Shown here: piece after piece, positions 53,601 to 64,000 of the stretch
Position numbering within the stretch: the stretch's first letter is position 1
How the letters are laid out: each line of letters begins with the position of its first letter
From: Haemaphysalis longicornis
Taxonomy: Eukaryota > Arthropoda > Arachnida > Ixodida > Ixodidae
Length of the DNA stretch: 64,000 nucleotides
Assembly: GCA_013339765.2 (NCBI GenBank)
Contig: CM023457.1
Span: 73,768,717-73,832,716 of the forward strand
Direction of reading: 5' to 3'
The notes under the pieces: model-generated
Databases searched by the model: none
Told to the model about the DNA's origin: nothing
What the model saw: only the letters and a program-made list of their open reading frames with translations
Made by a program: the position numbers and the translations under genes

Positions 53601-56288
53601 TTCTTCTGACGGAAGAAAAATAATAGGCCTTAGTGTGGCCGCATAGTCTTTCTCTCTGCATTCGCCTGTTTATTTCACGCTTAATTATTTCGCACTCATG
53701 TTGCCGGTTTAGGCGTGCACGGGTTATGTGTGGAAGGAGGGGCGTGCATAGACTCTAGGGCTTGATGCCACTACCGGTGACATAACCGTTTTGTGGTGCG
53801 AGATATAAACGTTGCAGCCTCATGGCTCAATGCGCCCAGTCAGCTGTCCAACGCAAGCGGTATGGCCATGGGTTGGTGTGTTGCCCATACATTGAGATGC
53901 CTGCAACTGGGCCGCGAAAGGGACGCTCACGTGTGTGCCGGCTATAATAAAGGTCGATGTCTTCCAGGTGCTCACTCGTAATGAGACAGACGCATGCCGC
54001 TCACTTGGAGGAAGAAGAGCGGAATGTTAAGAGGCGTCAGCCTGTACAGAAGTGTGACTCGGCGCGAAAACCACGGAAAGCCGCGGTCGCCTCCATAGCC
54101 ACCTCAATTCGAGCTGGTCGTATAGCTGTGAATTCCTTCCGGATTGATGGCAACTGGCCGTTTGGGACACCGGCGTGGGCCAATATCACTTGTTCGGCTT
54201 AAAGGGCTTTCAGAGCGACATGTTGGACAGTATCTGTCTCTTCGAAGCACCCGCTCATGAGCGTTTTGCTTGTTTATGAGTCCACTGGTTGGGAATGGAG
54301 GGAGGGGGTGGTGGACGGTCATGCGCAGCTATGGGTTTCATACCCTTAGTGATAACATGTGCATTGTGTTGGCGTGAGGTTAGACGTGGCCGTGAAACAG
54401 CCCAATGCGGCCAGACCAGTGTATTGGGCCAGACCGGTATATTGGGTTGGCGTGTTACACCAACAGTATTATACCTACAACGTGGGAGGAAAAGAGACAG
54501 CTGTAAGTTTGTCCGCTAGAATAAAGCTGGGGTCCTTCCAAATTTTATTCAGGTAACTGGCTAGGAAGCATGCTGGGTCATAAATTATAAACAAACGTGC
54601 TTCGTATAGTGCCCTCCTTAGAGGTCGTGCTGCTTTCTTGGTCATCCTTCTTCTCAGAGTGGAAGGCATTAATTTTTTTTGAAGTATGAACCAACTCGTT
54701 CAACGACAAAGTTTTATAAAAGTGTAGTTGGCGGTCGGTGGACCGGTGCACCACGAAGGCGATGTTTTCATAGGCACGCTCAAAAACATATCCAAGCTTT
54801 TCAAACAACTTATTAATTTAAATTTTATACAATGAGTCTGTATTGAGTTTTTCCAAAAAATTTTACACTGTTGTTAACTACGAGCTTGCCCTGCAGAGTA
54901 ATAGGTAAAACCGCTCGGCAAAAATACACTCAACGCACTTTTTTCGTAGCTTCAAAACAGTCTCTATTATTTTCCACTTATAGACTAAGACACCATTATT
55001 TGCGTTTTCCTGGCACAGTGTTCAAATATACGCAACTAAAACGTTTCAAATCAAGACAATGGCGAAACTAAGGCAACCGCATGGCACAATGGAAGCCTAT
55101 GATGACACAGACTCACAGTTGGCTCACCTTATTGCGAGCCAAATACACGCTAGCGCTGGAGTTCTCTCAAATGTATACAAGAAACTGCATGTTCACCACC
55201 CCCGTGTTTGGCTGTGGTCCTCCCGAGCGCACCGCGCCCCAGCAAACCATTGGGAGTGCGCTGGTTCCTTCATACTACACCAGAGGGCAGTGCGCACCTA
55301 TGTATCGTCGGCCCCTTGGGCCGGCTTTGGCCTCTTATATGCGGATCTTCACAGCATATCTATGCTGCCATTTCTCCCGTCTTGGCCTGAGTGTAGTTAT
55401 GAAAAGTTTATTTGCCGCACCATGCCGAAGATGCTGATTCAAAACACTTGTTATGGGCGTGCCCTTCGTTGGAAGCGGTGAGAGCTTGAAACCTTCGAGA
55501 CAGTGTATTCCCATTCACATAGGTAGATATGGGGGGCCACCATTCCTCCGCGAAAAAGGAGCCAACATATACCTTTATTATACGTTTTATTCCAGGAAAG
55601 AAATAACTTGAAATAAATAGAGCAGCCTGTCATTCTTAGTTGCTCTTCCAGAATGTAGGGCTCCTAAAACGTAGCGTTATTGCGGGAATTTCAGCCCGAC
55701 CAAGATGCTACAGTAACGCCTTGAATTTCCACAGAAATGCATACTTCGCGAAGTTAGCAGAAATAATCACTAAAATTTTCGAAATGGAGAAATGTTGCAA
55801 GACGTACTTAAAATCAGAAAGTAGAAAAAATAGATATAAAAGTGAACTAACAAAAAACATAAATGTCAATTATAGAGCTCGACCACAAAACAAAGACAAA
55901 AATAACAAAGTCGCGAAAGGAATAGAAAAAATGCGAATTAAAAATCGTGAAAACGAACCAACCGCCTGGCCACCTGTATTTGCACAGACATGTATAATTG
56001 GTACAAATGTAAAATATTGAACAATTGCATATATAGAGTTAATAGGTAACGGACTATTATACAGAAAAAGCACAACCTACAAAATGAAAAAAAAAATAAA
56101 AGTGAGCTTACCAAATCAAAAATATCTGTCGTATACATGTCCCCACTAAAAGAAGCAAAACAGCTAGAAAAGATTTAACGACGGAAACACGTGGAAAAAT
56201 CCTGAAAATGTATTCACCATGCTACGCCCTGCGTTTGCGGAAAAAATGTCAACAGAATTATTTGTTATAATCTACTGTAAATAGATAT
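50651..56288. other. Long stretch without recognisable genes
   Basis: Several frames of 60-204 codons exist (the largest 53504-52890, minus), none with a known motif or convincing coding character. Small items are a RALTGDFNAQ word at about 50685, recalling an endonuclease block; a tandem CCAGACCNGTNTATTGGG pair near 54413-54449; and an A-rich tract at 55760-56110. A possible zinc motif near 55430 was rejected as too weak. Confidence 0.3.
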
Positions 56289-56592
56289 TGACCGGTAGGA
56301 TAGGACACAACGCTAAAGAAGGGACTTTTATTTAGGGCGAACTTGTGCCCGAACAAGAAGAGAGGAAACGAGAAAAGGTCCTTGCGTCTCGTTCGATCTC
56401 CGAGAGCGACTGACTGTGTTCCTGGCGTGATCTCTAACGTGATGTCCCCCTCGCAGTGCACGTGCGCTCGCGCCTCCATTGGCGAACACAGACAACCTCG
56501 CACTCCCGGCACCGAGATTGCGCTGCCGGTTGCAGATGGTTCTTGCGCGTACAACGCGGCCCACTTTGCGACATCTCCGAAAGCATGAGTCA
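56289..56592 (-). repeat. 3' LTR of the gypsy element
   Basis: Shares with 63399-63701 long blocks such as CCGAACAAGAAGAGAGGAAACG, GTCCTTGCGTCTCGTTC, CTCGCAGTGCACGTGCGCTC and CGCGGCCCACTTTGCGACAT. Open frames within it are by-products. Confidence 0.88.
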
Positions 56593-56870
56593 TTACTCCC
56601 CTCCTCAAAGAGGCATCGTCTCGATGCCTTTCGAATTATAGGCCGAGCATGCTATATCATAAAGACCATACGTGAGACAGCCCGTGACAGAAATCAAACA
56701 AAAACACTACGCTAACGAAAAAAAAAGAATATAAAAGTTCAGTCTTAGAACTAATACACAAATCTCTTGTTATACGCGAAAAACACAGTCAGGGCGAAAT
56801 TCAGTCTTTGTTTGTCCTTAATAAAAAAAACAGAAACAAAGAACTGTATAACACTAATGACGGAGCCGTA

Positions 56871-57720
56871 TCACCCCGCAAAGTACGGCTTCATCCATAC
56901 CACATGAACTGTATCAGCTTGTGGCTGGCGTCGGGTCTGCACAGTTCCATCTGGGATGACCGCGTAGTTAACGTCGGTGATACGCCGTAGCATTCTGTAC
57001 AGTCCGACGTAGTGGTGGAGCAACTTCTCGTACACGCCCGGGCGCCGGATCGGAGTCCACACCCAAACATGATCTCGCGGGTTGTACTTCACCTCTCTTC
57101 GACGTGAGTTGTAACGTGCTGCATCAGTCGTCTGCTATCTTTGAATGTGAAATCGAGCCAGATGATGGGCTTCTTCAGCGCGCTGGATGAAAAGCTTCGT
57201 CGTCGATTTCCCAAGGCAGCATCGCGTCTAGCATCGTTCGAGCCTCACGGCCATAGACGAGACGGAAAGGGGTGAACCGGGTTCTCTCTTGCATACCGGT
57301 GTTATAGGCGAATGTCAAGTACGGTAGTACTTCATCCCATGCCTTGTGCTGGACATCTACGTACATGGAGAGTATGTCGGCTATTGTCTTATTCAGTCTT
57401 TCAGTTAACCCGTTGGTCTGAGGGTGGTAAGCCATCGCCTTGCGATGTTAGGTGCCGCTCAGTCTGAGATTGTCTTGCTTGAGTTGCGCCGAAAAGGCTG
57501 TTCCCCTGTCCGTGATGACCACAGATGGGGCGCCGTGTCGTACCACAATTTCATGTAGCAAACAACTCGCAACTTCGGAGGCTGTGCCTCTAGGTAACGC
57601 TTTTGTCTCCGCGTTACGTGTCAGGTAATCGTTTGCCACCACAATCCACCTATTACCCGAGGACGTGAGAGAGAAAGGTCCTAGGAGGTCTAAGCCGACT
57701 TGCTCGAATGGTATCATTGG
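56871..57720 (-). pseudogene. Gypsy integrase catalytic core and C-terminal module (broken)
   Basis: 57717-57448 holds the first catalytic Asp in PFEQVGLDLLGPF and the second in VVITDRGTAFSAQL. After a frameshift, 57435-57175 holds the Glu block HPQTNGLTERLNKT and the AYNTGMQERTRFTPF and YGREAR segments. 57092-56871 holds DHVWVWTPIRRPG and KLLHHYVGLYRMLRR, a GPY/F-like module with Leu in place of Pro. Integrase joins element cDNA to the genome. All D,D,E residues are visible, but the frame is broken near 57440. Confidence 0.85.
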
Positions 57721-57725
57721 GGGTG

Positions 57726-58337
57726 TTATCGGGTGCAGAAACCGGCTGGTTTGAAGAGCGGCGTCTTGCGGCGTTCACACTCCCGGCATGTTCTGACGTA
57801 GCGTTTTATGCTAGAAGCTAGTTTAAGCCAGTAATAACTCTGTTGAACTCTAGCGAGGGTTCGCGCAAATCCCAAGTGGCCAGACGTGGGTTCATCATAG
57901 CACGCAAAAAGAATTTCGTCCTGAAGATCCAGTGGCACGACGAGGAGGTACAGCTGCCCTCTAGCCTCCGTGTTCTTATTGTAGAGGACACCACTCCGAA
58001 GACAGTACGAAGGAAACCCTCGCGCAATGCTACGTGGTACAACATAACTTCGTGCCTCCAAATGGTCGATAATCACTCTAAGGTGTGGATCAGCTCGTTG
58101 CCTTGTCGCCATATCTGATGAACTTATGGAACCGAGGAAGACAGTGCCCTCTTCAGCGTTTTCACCGGTTGTTTCGACAGGGGCACAGGACAGGCTGTCA
58201 GCGTCGTTGCGTTTCCGGCCAAACTTGTGAACAATCCGTAAGTCGAATTCCTGTAGCCATAGACTCCAACGCGCAAGACGGCCCGATGGGTCCCTCAAGT
58301 TGGTTAACCAACAAAGGGAGTGATGATCAGTGATCAC
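57726..58337 (-). CDS. Gypsy RNase H C-terminus and integrase zinc-binding domain
   Basis: The 203-codon frame begins MITDHHSLCWLTNLRDPSGRLARW, the RNase H end and tether typical of gypsy pol. It then contains the integrase HHCC domain: H in GHLGFARTLARVQQSYYW and the Cys pair in YVRTCRECERRK. It links to RT-RNase H upstream (58388) across a stop or shift at about 58360 and to the integrase core downstream. Confidence 0.85.
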   Translation of the reverse strand: MITDHHSLCWLTNLRDPSGRLARWSLWLQEFDLRIVHKFGRKRNDADSLSCAPVETTGENAEEGTVFLGSISSSDMATRQRADPHLRVIIDHLEARSYVVPRSIARGFPSYCLRSGVLYNKNTEARGQLYLLVVPLDLQDEILFACYDEPTSGHLGFARTLARVQQSYYWLKLASSIKRYVRTCRECERRKTPLFKPAGFCTR

Positions 58338-58387
58338 TTTAAACTGTTTTCCACACAGATAAGAGCGGAATTTGGTAATGGCTCACG

Positions 58388-59424
58388 CTACCGGTAGGCA
58401 CTTTTTTCGGTCGTCGAGTAATTCGACTCGGAACGTGAAAGGGTGCGGCTGGCGTAGGCGATCACTCTTTCGGCACCTTCTTGGCGCTGGACAAGCACGG
58501 CCCCTATTCCGATATTGCTGGCATCCGTATGGAGTTCTGTTTCTGCATCCTCGTCGAAATGGGCGAGCACAGGAGGTGACTGCAAGCGCTGGCGCAACTC
58601 GTCGAAGGCTTTCTGTTGATTTTCGTGCCAGACAAACTGGACGTCTTCCTTGGTCAGCCACGTAAGGGGCTTAGCAATCCTGGAAAAGCCTTCAATGAAT
58701 TGGCGGTAGTAGGGGCAGAGCCCAAGGAAGCGCCTTATACTTTTTATCTCCCCAGGGGAGGGAAAACAGGCAACGGCGGCCGTCTTTTCAGGGTCAAGTC
58801 GAACTCCCTCCGCACTGACGACGTGTCCCAGAAACTTGAGCTCGGTGAATCCAAAGTAACACTTTTCCGGTTTCAGCGACAGACGAGCTGAGCGCGCTGC
58901 CTTTAGTACCTGTCTGAGCCTGTTAAGGTTCTCTTCAAATGTGGTCGAAAACACAACGTCGTCTAAGCACACAAGGCAAGTTTGCCACTTCAAGCCGCTA
59001 AGTACGGAGTTCATTATTCTTTGGAATGTGGCTGGGGCGGAACAGAGGCCGAACGGAAGTACCTAAATTCAGATACCGTCCGGCGTGACGAATGCGGTTT
59101 TTTAGCGGTCTCTCTCGTCAACCTCTATCTGCCAGTAGCCGCTTCGCAAAAGTACTTAGCCCCCCGAAGCCTGTCCAAAGAGTCATCTATGCGTGGCAGC
59201 GGGTCAACGTCCTTTTTTGTCACACTATTCAGGTTTCAATAATCAACACAGAAGCGTAGAGTTCTATCTTTTTTCTTTACCAGGACAACAGGAGAGGACC
59301 AAGGGCTGTTTGATGACTGGATGACGTCGTCGTCGAGCATAGTTTTCACTTGGGTTTTGAATAGCTTCTCGCTCCTTACTTCACACGCGGTACGGCCGTT
59401 GCCGTATGGGTCGCATGTTTTCAT
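58388..59424 (-). pseudogene. Gypsy reverse transcriptase and RNase H start (broken)
   Basis: 59424-59236 gives VIQSSNSPWSSPVVLVKKKD and FCVDY, the RT N-terminal blocks. A degraded stretch follows with LPRIDD and frameshifts. 59014-58388 gives the active site as LVCLDDVVFS (family YLDD, Tyr changed to Cys and one residue lost after DD), LKFLGHVVS, FLGLCPYYRQFI, and RNase H ELHTDASNIGIGAVL with the first catalytic Asp. Copies element RNA to DNA in the family; not functional here. Confidence 0.85.
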
Positions 59425-59465
59425 CGGTTATGAAGCGGTGCTTCGTAATTTTAGACCACCGTACT

Positions 59466-60347
59466 TTAGACGAACAAGCAAAGCATTCCTCGAATTCCTG
59501 CAGGAGTTCTCGAAGCTAGTTCTCTTTTGTCTGACAGTTGTGAACTGATGTTTACATTTACGGTCGAATCAAGTTTTCTGTCGTTCACAACACTGACGTC
59601 TCCAAGCGTGAAACATTCGACGACCTCGGTAATTTTCTCGACGTAAGCTATGGAAGTACCCCGAAATAGATGACGGTGCTCATTGCCAAAGTTTGTGACG
59701 AGTACTTGCGTTCGTCCATCACGCAACTGGACAATGCCTCTCGCCACGCACACTCCCAGCGTGAACAGGAAAGACCGGTTGGCGTCCGCCACTGCTTCGC
59801 CAAAGGATTCCCTTACACATAAATTCGACCAGCACGCTTGATCGCGGAGGTGTTGTGACGCCATCGCCCGTGATACGTAGCACTGGCATACGATCACAAT
59901 CACTTTCCTCATGGCTAACTCCGTTGCGAAAGCAATCCTTCGATTCCGAAAGTCGATGACGGCCCCATATTCGCGAAGAAAGTCCATACCAAGGATCACA
60001 TCTCTTGAGCACTCACGGAGAACAAGGAAGCTTGTGATGAAAGTTGACCCCCGAATATTTATCCGAGCAGTGCACATACCAATCGGCGTGACAATGTGCC
60101 CTCCAGCTGTACGCATTTGTGCTCCTGTCCACTACGTCGTCACCTTGTTCAAACGCGTCGCCATTTTTCCGCTGAGAATAGAAAAGTCCTCTCCGGTATC
60201 TACTAAAGCGTCCATGCTCCGACCGTCGATATTAATGGGAATATCCAGGGAATTGTTTCTCACACCATCATTTGCCGTCATCGTTGCGTCACGGGCAGAC
60301 CCTGTTAACTGTGGAAGCTCTCGATTATCGTTTTGGCCTTCAGCCAC
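59466..60347 (-). pseudogene. Gypsy aspartic protease region
   Basis: 60347-60132 carries ALVDTGEDFSILS, the DTG active site. 60116-59466, in another frame, carries RDVILGMDFLREYGAVIDF, the usual protease end, plus a linker leading toward the RT. A shift or stop around 60120 separates the two. Confidence 0.8.
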
Positions 60348-61278
60348 CCCGCCTCCATAGGCCGCTGCCTCTTGTTTTCCCGACCAGGGCTCGGTGAGCG
60401 TACGCTGTCATAGCCGGAGCGGTTCGCACGAGGCCGGCGCGGCGATGGTGACCTGGAGGGGCGACGGTCTGATTGTACCGATGTACGCTGGCGTGCGAGG
60501 TAATCCTCGATGGCGTTGGGTCTCTCACCAGGTGTGGGCCTTGGAGCATTGACTCCGAAGAACGTAGCCCAGTTCCCTGTAGGGACACCGACGGTCATGT
60601 GCCCTGCCTCGCCCAGTGGTAACAGAGGGGGAGTTGATCGGGTGTCCTCCACACATCCGACTTCCGGGGACGGTCAGCGAAGCCTGTGGTAGGCCCGGCC
60701 GGTACAATTGTTCCATGGGGGGCGGTGTACGTAGAGGACGGCACAAACGGTGCTGATAGCCTAACACCCTGTGTTGCTGCGTATGTCGGGGACAGTACAA
60801 CGGGTGGTGGCTGCCTAACTTCCTGGGCATACGTTAACTGCATCGGTTCAGGCGGTACAGGCGAGGCATCGTCCTGGGATGGCGACGCTCTGAAAGCTTG
60901 CAGTACCTCCTGTCGTACAATGCTCGCGATGGTTCCTGCTGTAGCCTGTGGCGCCGTTCCAAGACTTTTATGCAGCTCCTCACGGACCACCCAGCAAATT
61001 AGTTCACGGAGGCCACTCATGCTGTCACCAAAGGAGGCGCTAAGGCTTTCAATTGGAGCTGAAGCGGCGAATTGATAATCGTATGCCTTTCAACGCTGTC
61101 GCAGAGTCGTTTCCATTACGAATACCTCGGAGATAAACTCGGTGAGGGTCTTGGAAGGGATCCGAACGAGGCAGCCGAACAACTGCTCTTTCACGCCACG
61201 CATAAGGTGGCGTAGTTTCTTTTCCTCTGGCATATTGGGGTCCGCTCGCCTAAACAGGCACGTCATGTCCTTCACGTA
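60305..61278 (-). pseudogene. Gypsy gag, C-terminal part after the foldback insertion
   Basis: The 61362-61090 frame enters gag at YVKDMTCLFRRADPNMPEEKKL and gives LMRGVKEQLFGCLVRIPSKTLTEF. 61020-60595 carries the tail with WRTPDQLPLCYHWARQGT, a decayed zinc knuckle CYxCGxxGH. 60652-60305 adds a Ser/Arg/Pro-rich end (SPSPRRPRANRSG). Residues before YVKDM lie on the other side of the foldback element. Confidence 0.75.
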
Positions 61279-62848
61279 CAGGTCCGCGCAGAAGTAAACG
61301 GAGCATGGGAGCGGTGGCCGAACTGCATCGCTGCGCCGCGTATGGGCGCCGACGGGAAACATGGAGTGGCGGTCAAAGGTGTGTTCGCACTGCCCCCGCC
61401 ACCCTATCTGTTATGTTTAATCGCCGCTCTGCTGGCATGTAATGTTCGGCGAGACGGTCTTCAAAAGGCAGCGCTTGGCTATAGAGGGGCGCTGGTTGCA
61501 TTGGCGCTCGCAGGTATCAGCAGCGACCGAATCCGCTGCTCATGAGCTGGACGAAGCTGCGCGCGCCCGCAAACTTGCCTTGTTGCGCACCGTAAAGGGC
61601 GGCATAAAATTGGAGGCGACTGCGGTTTGGCATGGCATGTCATTGCGATATAATTATTCTAAGCCGGCAACAAAATTGCCATGTACAATATAGAAAGCCC
61701 ATTAACAGACATTTTCCATGTTTGGAAAAAAAATCTCACTTACGAGATTTCTTCTTTAATTTTGATTTTGTCCCAAGTTATTGCAGCTGGTCAGTCCTGG
61801 TGGGTTCTAAAGAAAGGAAAAGAAATGTCCATGCGGTGGAAAGTTTGTATTGGAAAACGCCGTAAAGAATAGGTACCATCGTTGCCCGCTATTACAGCGA
61901 GCCCCATACGGCTGATATTTTGTTGTCGCATTAAAACCAAGGTTGTTATTTTTAACGAGCACCTTATATTATTTAAGAAAGTGCTGCAGGTTTAAATAAA
62001 ACTCCGCATTGAATTGAAAGTTGGCCTCACCGCATGGCCTCAATGTCTTGAAAAAAAGCGCCGTCAAGCCTCAAAATGACCGATGACGAGTTTCGTCGTC
62101 ATGGCCGATGGCGACCATACTGTTAATTGGTTAATTTGTTACAAAATCTTATTATGGGTATCATCGTCAATGGGAGCGAAAGGGTTAATGCGACAATCAA
62201 ATATGCGCCGTATGAGGCCCGCTGGAATAGCAGGCAACGATTGTACCTATTGTTTACGGTGTTCTCTGATACAGAATTTCTACCGCATGAACATTTTCAA
62301 TTTTCCTTTCTTCAGAACATACCAGGACTGACCGGCAGCAATACCTTTGGACAAAGCCAAAGTTAAAAAAGAAAATTAGTAACCGAGATTTTTTTTCCGA
62401 ATTTGGAAAATGTCTGTGAATGTGCTTTCTATATTGTACATGACAATTTTGTTGCCGGCTTCCAATTAATTATATCGCAATGACATGCTATGCCAAACCG
62501 GAGTGGCCTACAATTTTATGCCGCCCTTTACCGCGCGCAACAAGGCTTGTTTGCGGGCGGGCGCAGCTTCGCCCATCTCATGAGCAGCGGATTCAGTCAC
62601 CGCTGATGCCTACGAGCGGAAATTCAACCAGCGCCCCTCTATAGCCCAGCGCTGCCTTTTCAAGACCGTCTCACCGCCGAGCATGACACGCCAGCAGAGC
62701 GGCGATTAAACATATCAGATAGGGCGGTGGGGGCAGTGCGAACACACTCTTCGACCGGCGCTCCATGGTTCCCGTCAGCGCCCATACGCGGCGCGACGAT
62801 GCAGTTCGGCCACCGCTCCCGTGCTCCGTTTACTTCTGCGCGGACCTG
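61279..62848. mobile_element. 1570 bp foldback element with ~660 bp inverted arms
   Basis: 61279-about 61937 is the reverse complement of about 62187-62848, at roughly 80-90% by eye, around a ~250 bp centre. The ends read CAGGTCCGCGCAGAAG. TA flanks both sides (61277-61278, 62849-62850); read more widely the flanks share GTAC. The gag codons continue across the insertion (..ESVSMY then YVKDMT..), so the element inserted into an existing gag. No transposase is encoded, so it is non-autonomous. CAG ends and a TA duplication fit Tc1/mariner-type mobilisation, but that is an inference. Confidence 0.85.
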
Positions 62849-63355
62849 TACATGCTGACGCTCTCATTCGGCTGCTGCACGCGAGATCGCAGCGCGTGCT
62901 CGGCCCTTTCCCGACGATCCGCACTTGCATGGTCTTTCAGAAACTCATGGCAGAACTCTTGCCACGTGCGCCACCGTACCTTGCCTATTCTCAATCCATG
63001 TCCGAGCGCCGTCCTCGAGCCTAAAATAGACGTTTATCAGCTTGGCAGCGTCGTCCCACTGGTTGAAGCTTGCCACGCGTTCGAAGTAGCTCAACCAGTC
63101 TTCGGTATCTTCGAAGAGATCGCCGTGCAAGGCTTGGGGCGTTCGCGGCTGGTGAAGAACGAAATGGCCTTGCGCGCTGCTCACGCTGGTCATGGTGGCC
63201 GAGCTGAGCGTGTGCTCCCTCGCTCTCCTTGTTGCGGTGGATAGAAGCCCGAACTGCGGTGAGGCCCCCTGAAGCCGGCAACTGCTTCGCTGATGGATGG
63301 GTGTCAACTCGTTGGCTGCGGTCCGACGTCGGGTAGGACTGTCGTCTCGATTCAT
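62849..63355 (-). pseudogene. Gypsy gag, N-terminal part before the foldback insertion
   Basis: 63355-62945 carries EDTEDWLSYFERVASFNQWDDAAKL and VYFRLEDGARTWIENRQG, capsid blocks like those at 16.5 kb. A shift near 62960 leads to EFCHEFLKDHASADRRERAEHALRSRVQQPNESVSMY, ending at the foldback element. A shorter start in a second frame (63368) is a shadow. Confidence 0.8.
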
Positions 63356-63377
63356 GCAGAGGCTTCACGGGCGTCTA

Positions 63378-63393
63378 CCCCGCACCTCCACCA
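63378..63393 (-). promoter_or_regulatory. Primer-binding-site-like sequence
   Basis: Reads TGGTGGAGGTGCGGGG on the minus strand, 5 nt from the LTR end. The gypsy element at 15.9 kb has TGGTGGAGGTGCTGGG 2 nt after its LTR, suggesting the same primer tRNA and one lineage. Confidence 0.6.
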
Positions 63394-63398
63394 CAATT

Positions 63399-63701
63399 TG
63401 TCACGTAGGATAGGACACAACGGCAAAGAAATGACGTTTATTTATTGCGAACTTGCGCCCGAACAAGAAGAGAGGAAACGCGAAAAGGTCCTTGCGTCTC
63501 GTTCAATCTCCGAGAACAACTTACTGCGTTCCTGGCGTGATCTCTTGCGTGATCTCCCCTCGCAGTGCACGTGCGCTCGCGCCTCCGTTGGCGAACACAG
63601 ACAAGCTCGCACTCCCGGCGCCGAGTTATCGCTACCGGTTGCCGCTGATTCTTGCGCGTGCAACGCGGCCCACTTTGCGACATCTCCGAAAGCTTGAGGC
63701 A
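63399..63701 (-). repeat. 5' LTR of the gypsy element
   Basis: 303 bp partner of 56289-56592; on the minus strand begins TGCCTCAAGCTTTCGG and ends ACGTGACA. Confidence 0.88.
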
Positions 63702-64000
63702 ATATAATTGGTCGAACGGAACGTAAAATCACAAACGAAAAGTAAAAATATAAAAGTTATTGTACAAAAACAAAAAGTATAGAAAATGTAGCACCTTGAA
63801 CCTCTGCAATAGCAAAATAAACGTAGCTGGGACCTATGTATCCACAGCTATATATAAAAAAGCATTGCATTTGTGTATAGCGCATGAAAACAATTGCGAA
63901 TATACATAAAATAGGTCGCACCTAGCATACGCAGCTTCGTGCTCTGATGTATTGTGTAGTTGTTCCAGACCATGAGTAGCTCAAACTGACAGTGTCTGTG
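63702..64000. other. No recognisable feature
   Basis: AT-rich flank of the gypsy element with no open frame or repeat of note. Confidence 0.4.

Larger units (their letters stand above)
56289..63701 (-). mobile_element. Complete, decayed Ty3/gypsy element holding a foldback element
   Basis: LTRs of 304 bp (56289-56592) and 303 bp (63399-63701) start TG and end CA on the minus strand. They are flanked by ATAT (56285-56288, 63702-63705), a likely 4 bp target-site duplication. By eye they differ at about 34 sites (~11%), so the insertion is old. Minus order is PBS, gag, protease, RT, RNase H, integrase with a GPY/F-like tail, polypurine tract GAGGAGGGGAGT, 3' LTR. This is the Ty3/gypsy gene order. 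All ORFs have lesions. A 1570 bp foldback element interrupts gag at 61279-62848. Confidence 0.88.

Noticed and set aside
55059..55490. LINE C-terminal zinc motif (EDADSKHLLWACP-like words)
   Set aside because: Only a short match in one frame and no RT or RNase H upstream; too weak to list as a feature.

Overview
This window is eukaryotic, repeat-dense nuclear DNA with no recognisable host gene. The families present fit an arthropod genome, most likely a hard tick (Ixodida). They include RNase H-bearing LINEs, CR1-like LINEs with 2A-like motifs, Ty3/gypsy elements (one lineage with a SCAN-like gag), BEL/Pao elements, and tRNA-derived SINEs and tandem repeats. The species call is an inference from element types; no database was searched.

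Layout. 0-8.2 kb: an endonuclease scrap (minus), degenerate tandem repeats, an RNase H LINE 3' half (minus, ~3.25-4.93 kb), a tRNA-like module, and a frameshifted CR1-like reverse transcriptase (plus, ~5.7-6.87 kb). 8.2-15.9 kb: an array of ~455 bp repeats, each carrying a tRNA cloverleaf-like module. The array is split by a 5.6 kb LINE (minus, 9526-15137) flanked by a perfect 14 bp target-site duplication. 15.9-20.6 kb: a gypsy LTR and gag, a 100-N assembly gap, then the 3' part and long LTR of a second LTR element. 20.6-23.4 kb: a second ~488 bp tandem array whose body is related to the first but whose tRNA-like head differs. It ends in an inverted copy and is bordered by (TA)n tracts. 23.4-32.2 kb: a Penelope-like end, a 2A-bearing LINE 5' fragment, a BEL/Pao fragment, and a compact LTR element (28.3-31.4 kb) with a SCAN-like gag and a basic ORF but no pol. 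32.2-36.4 kb: a nearly full-length but broken CR1-like LINE (minus). 36.5-46.2 kb: a gypsy element interrupted by a SINE, by a BEL/Pao element with almost identical LTRs, and by a LINE of the 9.5-15.1 kb family. 46-56.3 kb: LINE fragments, perfect palindromes and unassigned DNA. 56.3-63.7 kb: a complete but decayed gypsy element (minus) holding a 1.57 kb foldback element inside its gag.

There is no operon or pathway here. The useful content is the insertion history, namely which element lies inside which, with several duplications and element ends readable directly. Almost every coding region has stops or frameshifts. The best-preserved reading frames are the RT and RNase H of the 9.5-15.1 kb LINE, the BEL/Pao gag and protease, and the basic ORF at 17.7-18.9 kb. 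Element ends stated to the base were read from LTR termini or duplications; other ends are approximate.
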